Assembly (NCBI RefSeq): GCF_030247195.1
Contig: NC_080671.1
Coordinates: 215,764,942 to 215,828,941 of the forward strand
DNA: 64,000 bases
Source: Topomyia yanbarensis
Taxonomy: Eukaryota; Arthropoda; Insecta; Diptera; Culicidae
Reading direction: 5' to 3'
The translations under genes and the position numbers were made by a program. The notes under the pieces were generated by a model. The model made no database searches. It saw nothing but the letters and a program-made list of their open reading frames with translations, and was not told the DNA's origin. Below are positions 21,901-32,525 of this stretch, piece by piece (within the stretch, counting starts at the first letter, position 1; each line of letters begins with the position of its first letter).

Positions 21901-22584
21901 AACCATTACTTTATCCTCACTGATAGTCTCAGCACAATTGCAGCTCTACGCTCAAAGAGGATTGATAATCACGATCCATTCTTTTTGGGGAAGATACGAG
22001 AATCTCTGAGTAACCTGACAAGAAAATGTTATAAATTTACCCTAGTGTGGCTTCCCGCCCATTGCTCTATTCCGGGCAATGAGAAAGCTGATAATTTAGC
22101 CAAGATTGGTGCACTAGATGGTGAAATATATGAAATCGCTTACAATGAATTTTATAGCGCTTCTCGACAGAGGACACTTGCTAGTTGGCAAACATCTTGG
22201 GACAATGGAGATATGGGACGATGGCTACACTCAATTATCCCTAAACTATCAACGAAGGCATGGTTCAAAGGATTGGATGTAAGTCGGGACTTCATCCGTG
22301 TGATGTCTAGGCTCATGTCCAATCATTATACTTTAGATGCGCATCTCCGTCGTATTGGGCTCGCTGAGGGTAATCATTGTGCTTGTGGAGAAGGTTACCA
22401 TGACATTGAGCATGTTGTTTGGTCCTGCACTGAATATCGTGAAGCCAGATCACAATTAGTAGATTCTTTACAAGTCCGAGGAAGACCAATCCATGTTCCT
22501 GTTAGAGACATCCTGGCGTATCGCGATCCTCTATACATGGAACTTATCTATCATTTTCTAAAAACAGCGTCTGTCAAAATTTAA
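18898..22584 (+). pseudogene. LINE ORF2 (endonuclease, RT, RNase H), one stop codon
   Basis: Read from the ATG at 18898 the frame spans 1228 codons with a single TGA at 19960-19962; both sides are in the same frame. Endonuclease (residues about 15-230): LQWNCRSI, LCETWL, LILGDFNSHG, SDHLPIVV. RT: YRPIAMLSCIRKLLEKII, GFRRGKGTND, VFLDIKGAFDSV, GLPQGSCLSPLLYNF and QLADDGVV near 660 (Leu-Ala-Asp-Asp in place of the common YADD). RNase H: FYTDGSR near 949, AELAEVHYSL, LTDSLSTIAAL, and GNEKADNLAK. C-terminal finger CACGEGYHDIEHVVWSC. ORF2 nicks the target and reverse-transcribes the RNA there. The stop may be a C-to-T change at an Arg codon. If it is real, ORF2 is inactive. Confidence 0.9.
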
Positions 22585-22896
22585 TTAAATTCATCTCCTC
22601 ATACTCTCATCCAAGGCTAATCATTCACCAATTAAAGTGTCCTAGAATATTTAGTTTTTAAATTTAGACAATAACAGAAAAAAAGTAAATAAATACACCC
22701 GAAAATACTAGATCATTATGAAATACAACAATGTAAGGAAAAAAGCAAACAATAAAGTGATTTCAGTGTTAGTTTTAGACAAAGTACTAGTATAGTTAAA
22801 ATTAGTCTTAAGGATTTTTGTAACGTGCTATGTAAAAAAAAGAAACTGGCGTAAAGAGCTTTTGCAAATGCCGTGTCAAATAAACGTATGAAAAAA
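22585..22896 (+). other. 3' UTR of the I-clade LINE
   Basis: AT-rich, no ORF. It ends with AATAAACG and a run of six A just before the second copy of the 13-bp duplication, giving the 3' terminus of the LINE. Confidence 0.75.
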
Positions 22897-23143
22897 TAAC
22901 GCGTAATGTAGGTCTTGTGGAGAAAATTAGCAGTAGGTACTGAAAAATATGTACATGAAAACGAACATTGATTCTTTAATTATATAAATCATAGTTAAAG
23001 GCGATAATAAATCGATTGTTTTTCAAAATTAACTACTCGTTTGTTCATTCATTTTTTTTACTGATACTGAAAGGGGGAGGGTAGTTTGGGCTGGTCGACA
23101 TTCAGTGTGTCCTTATTTTGCTCTTAGCCCATTTGGTAACCCT

Positions 23144-23750
23144 AAGGATATCATTTTTGTTCCTAGCACAAAAATTTTATGCCAAGAATTAGAATTCGTC
23201 ACATGTAAAGTCGTAGGCGTGTAAAGTACAACGGAAGTTTACTATATATGAAAAACTCCAAAATACGCGATGCACTTCATGTCTGTACCACCCACGCAGT
23301 TGAATATAAGGTTTTTGTACTGAAAAGACAAATGACATCCCCACACGATGACATGAAAAGTTCATGCATACCTATCAAAATGCTTTTATTTGAAATTATT
23401 GATAATCTTGATCAATGACGTTTGGTTGCACTTGTAATTATGCTGTGAGTGAAAACGAGATGGCAATAAAGTTTTTAGTCAATCTCTGACTCCTGTTCAG
23501 CGAGCATCATAGTAGGAGGAACTCTTCAAGAATACCACACTCCCCCCCGCCATAATTTTGATTTCTCTCTCAGTTTCTCATATCAAATTCGAGTAATGTA
23601 AGAGCGAGCTGTCTGTTGTTTTTTCTCCAAAAGAACAAGTGGAGCTGAAGCTGCAGATGCGTGAATTTTCATCCTGTCTGAACCTGTCTCAAACTGTAAT
23701 TGAGTGTTTCAAACCCATTGTGCAGTGAATAATTTTTGCATTGTTCAATT
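23144..23750. other. Likely remnant of copy-1 transposase, then unassigned
   Basis: Read on the - strand, about 75 bases from 23220 down to 23144 stay open and join in register with the transposase frame that ends at 16306, with a possible splice acceptor (ATATAG) just upstream (near 23241). Beyond about 23300 I see nothing recognisable. The alignment is by eye and weak. Confidence 0.35.
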
Positions 23751-23985
23751 CTCGACAAACATATGATTATGGCCTAAAATCCAACTGTCAAAATCCACTT
23801 TGAATGGAAATTCCAGACAAACCGTTACTAGTCGAACACAGTTCACAACAGTTTATGAAAGAGAAAACCTTTCTCTTTCATTTACTACCAACATCTGTGA
23901 TTGGCGTGTAACGGTTTGTCCGGAATTTCCATTCAAAGTGGATTTTGACAGTTGGCTTTTAGGCCGTAATCATATGTTTGTCGAG
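23751..23985. mobile_element. Palindromic MITE (CTCGAC family) with AATT duplication
   Basis: CTCGACAAACATATGATTA at the left is reversed at the right end, and the inverted arms run about 75 bases, each containing the GGACAAAC core. AATT at 23747-23750 and 23986-23989 is the duplication. The open frame at 23800-24003 runs through the palindrome and is chance. Confidence 0.85.
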
Positions 23986-24030
23986 AATTCTACGGTGTAT
24001 TGAATAACAGTTTGACGCATTTATAAGTAG

Positions 24031-24348
24031 GGTGATGAGCCCATTATCGCTATGTTTCTATTATCACGCTACTCATTTGAAGCCGTTGGTTAGAGCAGTG
24101 TCTGCCATCTTTGTTTAACGCATTGAGTCAAATGGTAGCGCAACAATAGGGGCACTCGATTCGTGTTTTCGTTGCGCTCAAACACGAGAATTTTACCGTT
24201 CTCAGCGCATGTATGTTATTATCTTGGTACTTAACAGCGAAGCAAAGCTGTTGATGCCAATTTGTACGCATTCCATTGTTTGTAGGCCGAGTAATTAATG
24301 ATTCAGTGAGGCGCCCTCCTTAGTATGGTGAAAATAGGCACTTCACCC
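24031..24348. mobile_element. 318-bp MITE flanked by TA
   Basis: Begins GGGTGATGAGCCC and ends CACTTCACCC, with TA at 24029-24030 and 24349-24350. It is the same family as 49919-50237, in the other orientation. A TA duplication is typical of Tc1/mariner-type elements. Confidence 0.82.
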
Positions 24349-24394
24349 TATGTAGAATAATATGAATCAATTTCAAAAAAAGAAACTTTTTAGT

Positions 24395-24457
24395 ATGGAT
24401 TATATAAGCGACGACAATTCTGATACATCTATAGCCGTAAGCACAAAGCCGTACTAA
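24395..24457 (+). pseudogene. Possible N-terminal exon fragment of copy-2 transposase
   Basis: A short acidic frame MDYISDDNSDTSIAVSTKPY then stop. Acidic N-termini are common in piggyBac-like transposases. Its last residues AVSTK resemble AVPTR at the start of the recognisable frame at 28576, as if 4.1 kb had been inserted between them. This is an inference from a weak resemblance. Confidence 0.3.
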
Positions 24458-24900
24458 CTGTTTTTAAACCGGACTAACTTTTAAACCGGCCTAAAATATT
24501 TGGTAAGCTTTAATCAAACGATGCTGTCATTTATATGGCTGCGTTCTGATCTGCGTTACACGTCAATGTTAAAAAACAACAAATTCAAGTTAAAGAAAAT
24601 GAGTAAATTCATTCCGATATTTTCTTGCAGTAAAATAGCTTTTCTTCGTCAAATATCTCGTTCCATAGGGTTTGAGAATAATTTTGTCAACTTGTTGCCG
24701 ATATGTTTCTGAACATAGAACTTTAACGTGTTGGATAGTTGAAAGTTGGCTGATGATGTACAGTACTTTGTAGTGACATAATATGCACAAAAGAAAATAA
24801 ATTGATATACATGTGCATGTTTTTATTCAGTTTGAATAGGTGCTCGTCGAGTTAGAGGTGGCTGAACCATCGGTTGTAATTGGTGCCATGATAGTTATTT

Positions 24901-25135
24901 CTCGACAAAAATATGATTACTGGTTAAAACCCAACTGTCAAAATTCTCTTTGAAAGGAAATTCCGGACAAACCGTCGCTGGATAAACACAGTTCATAGCA
25001 GTTAATGGAAGAGAACATTTTTCTCTTTTGTTTACTGCCAACATCTGTGATTGGCGAGTAACGGTTTGTCCGGAATTTCCTTTCAAAGAGAATTTTGACA
25101 GTTGGCTTTTAGGCCGGAATTATATGTTTGTCGAG
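24901..25135. mobile_element. Palindromic MITE (CTCGAC family) with ATTT duplication
   Basis: CTCGACAAAAATATGATTA at the left, TATATGTTTGTCGAG at the right, long inverted arms around the GGAATTTCC / GGACAAACC core. ATTT at 24897-24900 and 25136-25139. Confidence 0.85.
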
Positions 25136-25734
25136 ATTTCAAACTTTGATTAAAAATTAGTTAAAATATTTCAATTTGAATTTAAAATGAACTGTGAGTG
25201 TCATTCTAATTTAACATGATACCTATCGACGTGGGGAGAACATTTATTTTCGTTTCAAGTGAATTTTCACAAGTTTGAAATAAAGATCAATTATCAATGA
25301 AGGCCTGCGAATTAAAATTATACACGTTTTTCAGCGAGGTTTAAATAAAAAGTAAACAAAGATCAAACAAAAAATTAAACTTTGACAGAATGATCATGGC
25401 AGACAGAATATAAATATATTTCTATAATGCATCAATGCAAATTGGAACGATTTTATTTGCTAACAAAATTTCTATGATTTTATGAATAAAATAATAAGTA
25501 CATTAAAACATAAATGAGAGTTTAAAAGATCCTAGCAATATATTTTTACCAACACCCCTGTAACTATTTGTGCCATTTATACGCAATTTTACTTCAAACT
25601 AACTTATGATCATTACAACATCTGACAGAATCTTATACCTGTTTAATTATTTCTATAGAGTTAATTAATATTTTAATATGACGTATTCCATATTTATGTC
25701 GTATTCTTTTCTTTTTTTTATTTTGATTATAGAG

Positions 25735-25876
25735 GTTTTAACCTTAAAGTCATTCGCCTCTTCGGGTTAGAAAAATCTCTTATGAAAAATTTCTAACCCT
25801 ATGTGCGGGGTCGGGACTCGAACCCAGGTGCGCTGCGTACAAGGCAATCGATTTACCAATACGCTACGCCCACCCC
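25735..25876 (-). mobile_element. tRNA-derived SINE
   Basis: On the - strand the head begins near 25876. The A-box-like TAGCGTATTGGTAAATCG and the B-box GGGTTCGAGTCCC lie about 30 bases apart, followed by a TCTAACCC-containing body that can form a small hairpin (GGGTTAGAAA ... TTTCTAACCC). It lies in the stretch present only in copy B of the 2.75-kb repeat. The head is tRNA-like but not a tRNA gene, since the acceptor stem does not close. Confidence 0.75.
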
Positions 25877-27258
25877 ACTATTCTTTTCTGATTCGCGGTT
25901 CAAGCAATGTTTTGGAATAAAGTACCGGTTGTTCAGAACTATTGATGCAAAAATCGAAATAAATATATTGATCACCGTTGTGTTCACAATAAATTTCAAA
26001 ATATTTCAGATGTTTTATGTTCAGATGTTTTATGTGATTTTATTCTATTTGGAACATTGCACATATAAAAAACTTTACCCATTTTAAGTATTCAAATTGC
26101 CCATTTTCGGAAGTTATTCGAGCTGTCAAAAAATGGGTATTTTTTTGCTTCTAACAATGGGTTCTTTTAATTCATTTCACAACTTCTCGATGAGATAATA
26201 TCAATGGATATACTGATCTTAATAATGAGTGAAAAGTCATTAAGAATTATTTTAAGCGAGTTTACCTGCAAACTAAGGTTCGTAGCGGAACCTGCAAATT
26301 ACCGGCCTGCATCTGAGTACGTGGCGGAAACGGAACATTTCGGCAATGCTCGTAAAAACGGCTGTTTAAACTACTGAGGATATTGCAAATATGCGCAAGT
26401 TTGGAATTTTTAGAGCAGCCAAAAGATCCAGCCACCAAAAATATATCCAGTTGGCAGTTTTATTTTGTTAAGTAGTTAAGGAGACAATAATGTGAAATGA
26501 ATGTTATTTTATGTTTTTTTAATTCAGAAATAATTCTACTGACAGTATTTTTCATTCTGGCGCGATTTTCATGAATGGATATTTTTCACACGTTTTGTTG
26601 TAACAGTTCTGCGAAAAATAAAAGGTAAAGCATACCCAGGTTGACGTACAAGAGCTGTATTCATTTATGGAAACGAACTCTTTACCCACTTAATGGGTTA
26701 TTCCACTTTTATTGAAAATGCGTAGTTTTCGACGCATTAATTGGTATTTATTTTTTTAGTGTACTTCGACAGTGCTTGTCTTTCCTACCTGATAAACTGG
26801 CTTATTTATTGCCATCTTTATTGCGAGCAAAGGGAGCCATATTTATCCAGAAGAAAGCCGAAGAGAGGATTGAAAATAACGAAATGTGTGCAGGAGAAGC
26901 AGGACAAATTTTTGCATATTTTTGTCTTCTTCCGGTTACATGATGCTGCCATTTGCATTGCTGCGTTCTGATCAGCAATACACGGCTATGTTAAAAAACT
27001 GTACAATAAAGTCAATTTAAAATTCACTGTTAATGCCATTTAATAGTCTGATTATTTCGAGAATTTTTTTATTGCTCAATAAAATGGTGAATCGACATCT
27101 TGTTGAATGGGATTTATAACATAAGTATTGCATCAAATAAAATATTTTTTTCGAGCAATTTCATCACAAGATGGTGGCTCTGCAGCATTTTCACCTCATG
27201 CGCGTTTTTTGGAAGGGGTCCATGGTCGGAAACCTATCTCCCGTGATTTTTTCTTGGA

Positions 27259-28575
27259 CCAATCGTTCTGAATTTTGCACAGTTCTTCTTCTTCTTCGCA
27301 TCATTGCCCAGGCAACTACAAGAGCTTTTTGCAAACTGCTAAATATTACTTTACAATAACATGTTAATCGTTGTTTTAGCAATAATCGGACTTTGGTTTC
27401 AAAGTACTACGAAAAAATCGAAAATCGACCAAAAAATAAAAGCTCCCTTAACTACTTGTGAAATTCTGTGAAAAACAACTGTACAAATGTCTCAACGTTT
27501 GATCCAGTAGATTTTGAGTTATGGTGTACAGTTTTCGATGTGGCGCCTGACTGAGACAATCTTTGCATCGAAAAAATTAAAGTATCCAATTTTTTGCCTA
27601 TAACACCTTACACAACCCCCCTTAAGTTCCGACACGATTTAAGCGATTTTTCCGTATTCAACTTTTTGCGTCATTTTGCCAAGTCATCTGTCTAGTCTCA
27701 GCTTTCACAGCTCTTTCATACCCTGTGCATATCTGTTCTATCATAAAGAATTAAACGAAAATTTGTACTACAGCGGAAATGCACATCGTTCAAGATATGC
27801 TAGAAAATTATAAATTACGAAACAATACAAACAAGCTCCGATAACATTTAAATAACGATCAAAATGATAATATTTGTAACAGTTTGTTTGCCGTCATATT
27901 TAAAAGCGTTACTTAGGCTATATGGCATGGCTTCATTTACAATTTTTTATTCAATCTTAGTTTTGAACTCTTTCGAAAGCAGTAAAAATATAAATAAACT
28001 TCCACTTGCTTATGGTGTTCTTTGAGAGAAGATACAACTAGAAAAGGGATCAAATTGTGATTATATATTCTTAAAATGTTAAAATAACTAAAAATGTGAG
28101 CAAATTAAACTTCACTCATTTTGATAGCCATAGGTAAACTAACGAACGAAAACAATTTTCATCTCTGAATCCAATTATAAAATTTCGTTCGACAGTTTGT
28201 TTCAATATGATTCGACTTCTGCTAACCTACAATATAACTCTTCGATGTGGCATTTTGAAATGAGCGTGTAGCACCTTCTAGATATAGGACGATAAAGAAT
28301 ATTTAAAAAAATGCATTTAAAATTCGATTACACCTGTTTTTCGTACGGGATAAAACTTGCTTACTTGCCCTCATATGATTTTTGTGCAACATGGGCCATA
28401 ATATTGCACATAAAGTTCGAAAAGTTGATTCAAATTATTGAGATGTATGCAAGAGGAACATGGCGGCCTTTTACACTGTTTTCATTTGGCTTCAAGATGC
28501 AGCCATTTCTGTAATGACAGGTACTAACGTCTTAGGCCGGACTAAACTCGGGCCTAAAATCAAAGATAGTACCGT
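27259..28575. other. Unassigned AT-rich DNA
   Basis: No ORF of interest. Near 28490-28560 there is the reversed GCAGCCATTT-N5-AATGACAG block and TTAGGCCGGACTAAA, which resembles the left end of copy B reversed and may be the far end of that element. Confidence 0.4.
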
Positions 28576-29074
28576 GTGGCGGTACCAACTAGATTCAAGT
28601 TTACCGCTACTAGTATCTTGCACCCGGATACAGTTGGTTTGGAAGATGAAGTATCCTGTGGATCCGGGAAGTCACTGTTTGGAAGCGATTTCGAGGATGA
28701 TGATTCGAATATCTTTGTGTCTAAATGCGGTGCGGTGATTTGGAACCAACTTCCACCAGATCCAAATTTCGAAGCAGTTCCGAAAAAGTTTGGTACATAT
28801 TTCAAAATTGAATTAAAGGACATACAAACACCGGTTGATGCGTTCCGAGTGTTTTTCGCCGATACGATTATAAATAGTTTGTGTCGTTTCACAAATGTCT
28901 AGGGGAATTCCGATCCTGATTTCAGAGATGTTACACGAGACGAAATGTGGCATGATTCGCAATTCTTATAGCAGCTAGGAAAAACCACGATTCCAAGCTA
29001 AACTATAAGGATGTGTGGAGTACTGATGAAGTGTCAAGCCGACTGTTTTATCCGGCTGTTATGGGTAGAACCAG

Positions 29075-29140
29075 GTGAGATTGGTTATTGTTCAAGTAAG
29101 ATTTAGATTTATATAACAGTAATTTAATTGTATATCGTAG
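29075..29140 (+). other. 66-bp intron in the copy-2 transposase
   Basis: The sequence GTGAGATTGG ... ATATCGTAG interrupts the conserved piggyBac block. Removal joins the codons in frame at the place where the conserved Arg-Phe and LRFD segment is expected. Ends GT and AG and the length are typical of short insect introns. Confidence 0.8.
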
Positions 29141-29430
29141 GTTTGAAATAATCTATCGGTACCTTCGATTCGACTACTCAATTTCACGACGACCTCCTCG
29201 TTTGACGTTTGGCATCAAAATGTGGAGCGCAGTCGATCCTGTGAACTCCATGAACTATCTGTTACGTGAAAATGTCATACAGACTTTTTCAGGAAAAGTC
29301 AATAACAAGCCCGAGCAACAACAAGGAAAACGTGTAGTCACCCAGTTATTGGAGCCATTTTATAACACCAACCGGCGTGTGACGTTCGATATTTTTTTCA
29401 CCAGCTTCACTCTTATGACTGAGCTACTTT

Positions 29431-29528
29431 GGGATTTGTAGCCATTGGAACACTACGCGCCAACAAGAAGGAAATTCCCGGGATTTGTAGCCATTGGAAC
29501 ACTACGCGCCAACAAGAAGGAAATTCCC
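29431..29528 (+). repeat. 49-bp tandem duplication inside copy-2 transposase
   Basis: GGGATTTGTAGCCATTGG... occurs at 29431 and again at 29480 without change. As 49 is not a multiple of three, it shifts the frame. Confidence 0.9.
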
Positions 29529-30599
29529 GTCGAATTTCTACCTGGAAAATCCAAGCAGGCTGGAACAGCAATTTACGGTTTCCACGAAGATAAGGTTATG
29601 CTTATTTCGTGGACTTAAAAGAAAAACAAAACCGTTTTGCTCATGTACACTGACCCTTCATCCATGCCAAGTAAAACCGATGTAAATGTGAGTCCAAATT
29701 GCAAGAAAAAGCCAAAAATTATTAGCATGTACAACTCGCTAAAGGGTGGTGTCGACACTCTGGGTAAATCAACGGGCTACATGCAAAAGGAGTACAAATA
29801 GATATCCTGCTGCAATTATTAACAATATTGTGGATATATGTACTCACTACGCGTTTCATTTGTATGTAGCAGCCCATCCCGAGTTTCGATCCAAGGAAAA
29901 AAGCAAAAAAAAATTTTTTTGGATTGGCTTTCTAAAGAACTGGCACTTCATCATGTGCGGGTGCGTAAGTCCAAATCAAGAATGCAGAAAGATGTTGCAC
30001 AAAAAGTGACCACCTTCCTCGAAAGCTACGATCGAATGTATGGGATATGTTATAGTTGCAGTTCCCGCGAAAACTTAAAAATCTGCAAAATGTGTAATGC
30101 ATTATGTTGCCCAGTAGATCGACGCACGAACACTTTTTATACATGTCCTTCCTGCGCCAAGCAAGCCAAGGTTACTACAAACTGTCTGAAAAGCACCAAC
30201 ATCAGGAGATGCTCAGTTTGTTCGCGATCGCGGGATACTAAAACCTCTGTTATCTGCCACAGTTGTGGTGTTGCTGTTTGTAGTCGGCATGAGAACCGAA
30301 CGGAAGAGAAGCACGAAGTTTGTCAACTATGTTTGAACAAATAAAAAACAGAAAACCTAAAGTATACCGTTTTTCATTATGAAATGACGAATTTCACAAG
30401 AAAAATTTAAACAACCTCCAATAAATTGGCGTTTTGTGTTAAAAATAATGAATTTCGAATCGTCATAGGGTGGAGCTTGATTCAGGTCGATAATAGGCCA
30501 CATTATCTAAGGCATCTGTAATGGTTTTACGGTCATCAATACACTGGTGCTCAAAAAACAATGACGTTCGATAGGATTTGCTTCAGGTCACTAAATGGC

Positions 30600-31160
30600 C
30601 ACCTTTTCCAGGGCACCTGGTTCGGAAAATAACCAGATGGTTCCAAACAAAGAAGATAGTATTGACATGAAGTTTGATATGTCACATGACTGGGTTTGGT
30701 TCAGGTCGATAAGTGGCCACTTTTTCCAGAGCACCTGGTTCGGAACATAACCAGATGGTTCCAAACAAAAAAGATAGTATTAACATGACCACCAATGAAC
30801 CCGTGCTGAAAAATCATGAAGTTTGATATGTCGCAAGGTAGGGTTTGGTTCAGGTCGGTAAGTGGCCACCTTTTCCAGGGCAACTGGTCCGGAACATAAC
30901 CAGATGGTTCCAAATATAGAAGATAGTATTGACATGGCCAAGAATGAACCCGTGATGAAAAATCATGAAGTTTGATACGTTGCAAGGTAGGGTTTGGTTC
31001 AGGTCGGTAAGTGGCCACCTTCTCCAGGGCACCTGGTCCGGAACACAACCAGATGGTTCCAAACATAGAAGATAGTATTGACATGGCCACCAATGGACCC
31101 GTGCTGAAAAATCATGAAGTTTGATATGTCGCAAGGTAGGGTTTTGTTTAGATCGGTAAG
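30600..31160 (-). repeat. Subterminal 149-bp tandem array, reversed, about four copies
   Basis: The same unit as at 14386-15330 in reverse orientation, following the 3' region of copy 2. It ends at 31160-31167 (GTGGCCAC), where the 20.8-kb insertion begins; the array resumes at 51977. Confidence 0.9.
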
Positions 31161-32302
31161 TGGCCACTAGGGCATTGCAAAAAAATTTTTTTTTGAATTC
31201 TCGAAGGCCCCCCCTCTCATATTGTGACAAATGTCAAAGTAAGCTCAGATGCCAAGTTTCACATCATTTGGACAATTTTAGACCCCCGCCCACTTCGCTT
31301 GAATTTTTTTGAAATTGGTACTATGGGAAAATATGGAGGAAAAATGCATTAAATGCTATAACTTTTGAAGTAGCAATCAGAAAATTAAAATTTATACCTC
31401 TTTTGAAAGGAAATAATCTTAGTATTTGAATGGAGATATATTTGTTTCTAGGAAAATACGGGAAAGTGGGGTACTGGGTCATTTTGGCCCCAAAATCCAA
31501 AATATTTTTAATGATTTTTCTGCTCCATGATGCAAATCATACATATTTTGTAGTTTTCCTAATGCGATAAAATCTCAAAAATCGATCGGAGCCTTTTTGA
31601 CCTTTGTCCGAATACGAGAAGTTGGGGTTAAATGGCCTTTTGTCATTCATATTAAACTTCATCATTTTCTCGTGAATATATCTCTATTATTCTTCACTCA
31701 ATTTTCATAAACTATAGCTTGTTGAACGTGGAAAATCCTTAGGTTTATAACAAAAATAGATTCGTTACCGGTAAAATTCAGGAACATCAAATTATCTGAC
31801 ATATAGTGTCGATTTCACATTTTTATCATAAAATCTCACATATTAACTCCATTTAACAACAAAATTCTTATTTAAGGCGAAAGGTTACAGGATCGGCTGT
31901 GGCACTTTCTCGAATTTTTAAAACTTTTACGTAAAAGATATCAACAATCCCTCTCGTGTAAAGTTGCGCAAGGAATTAAGCTATTTTTTGGTATAACTAA
32001 AATTTTAAAATTTTGATTATTACTCACGGCTAGCATTTTCTAGTTCGAACCAAAATATCTCCGATATTTTATTCAAAAGTACCCCATATTATTGCATAGG
32101 ATTGTAGCTTGCTTTGTGTAGAATTTTTCGTTCGCTTACATTACATAGGTACGATGCTTCGTTTTTGAGCTATTCATATTTTAGTAAAGTTGATGAAATA
32201 CCCATATTTGCAGCCGCATTTCTACCAAATGCCGTATGTCCATTCTAACTTCAGTGAAAACGAATACAAAGCGCACGCGCATGCAAGATGTCGGTTTTGT
32301 GC

Positions 32303-32525
32303 CAGACCGGACTAAGCGATATTACATTGATACAGAGAAAAACGTGTACAAAGATTGAATCTTTGCATTCTTTACGGTATTATCCGCAATGGATTCATTT
32401 CATAATTCATGCTAATGATAATATTTTTCAAATCTGACGCAAATGAAATGTAGCTGAAGAAGAAATTTTTGATTCAATCCTATCATTTTCTCTTCTTTTG
32501 AGATTTTGCTACTTAGTCCGGTCTG
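32303..32525. mobile_element. 223-bp MITE, left-arm copy
   Basis: CAGACCGGACTAAG at the left and CTTAGTCCGGTCTG at the right (with one difference inside) are terminal inverted repeats. The same element is present in the other arm at 50257-50479, so it was inserted before the arms were duplicated. Confidence 0.82.

Larger units (their letters stand above)
16883..22896 (+). mobile_element. Near-intact 6.0-kb I-clade LINE
   Basis: Flanked by an exact 13-bp duplication TAACGCGTAATGT (16870-16882 and 22897-22909). It has a 5' UTR with repeated units, ORF1, ORF2 with endonuclease, reverse transcriptase and RNase H, a 3' UTR of about 310 bases and a short A6 end. Presence of RNase H after RT and of three Zn knuckles in ORF1 fits the I clade (mosquito relatives of the Drosophila I factor). 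The only visible lesion is one stop in ORF2. It sits inside the AGGGTTACC element. Confidence 0.92.
16307..23143. mobile_element. AGGGTTACC-ended DNA element carrying a LINE
   Basis: Left end AGGGTTACCAACC at 16307 and right end ATTTGGTAACCCT at 23143 are inverted copies of each other. Both ends are followed inside by copies of a motif TGTCCTTATTTT. Flanks AAGGT (16302-16306) and AAGGA (23144-23148) look like a short duplication. Without the I-clade LINE the element is about 0.8 kb and has no coding capacity, so it is a non-autonomous element. It interrupts the copy-1 transposase. Confidence 0.7.
24432..27258 (+). repeat. 2.75-kb repeat, copy B (inverted relative to 138-2895)
   Basis: Starts TAGCCGTAAGCAC at 24432 and ends near 27258 in CTATCTCCCGTGA. 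It matches 138-2895 reversed. It carries the CTCGAC MITE (24901-25135) and, unlike copy A, an extra 490 bases at about 25459-25944 that contain a SINE. A block GATGCTG(T/C)CATTT-N6-GCTGCGTTCTGATC is repeated in the same direction near 24520 and 26940, and reversed near 28500. That suggests the true element may reach from about 24440 to 28560 with imperfect terminal inverted repeats. Confidence 0.75.
28576..30344 (+). pseudogene. piggyBac-like transposase (copy 2), intron-containing, decayed
   Basis: The most complete copy. The N-terminal domain (28600-28900) has an acidic stretch FGSDFEDDD, then WNQLPPDP and VDAFRVFFADTIINSL, typical of the piggyBac N-terminal region. After stops near 28900-28970 the frame goes on to a GT-AG intron (29075-29140) and, past it, to FEIIYRYLRFD. 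The DDE region follows with RVVTQLL and FDIFFTS (first catalytic Asp), a 49-bp tandem duplication at 29431-29528, and GTLRANKKEIP. Then comes SLKGGVDTL (third Asp) near 29740, with frameshifts around 29790. The C-terminus is open (29838-30344) and carries two Cys-rich modules. Several stops and frameshifts make it inactive. It faces copy 1 in the opposite direction. Confidence 0.85.

Noticed and set aside
25801..25876. Possible tRNA gene on the - strand
   Set aside because: A and B boxes are good, but the acceptor stem does not pair and the sequence continues into a SINE body.
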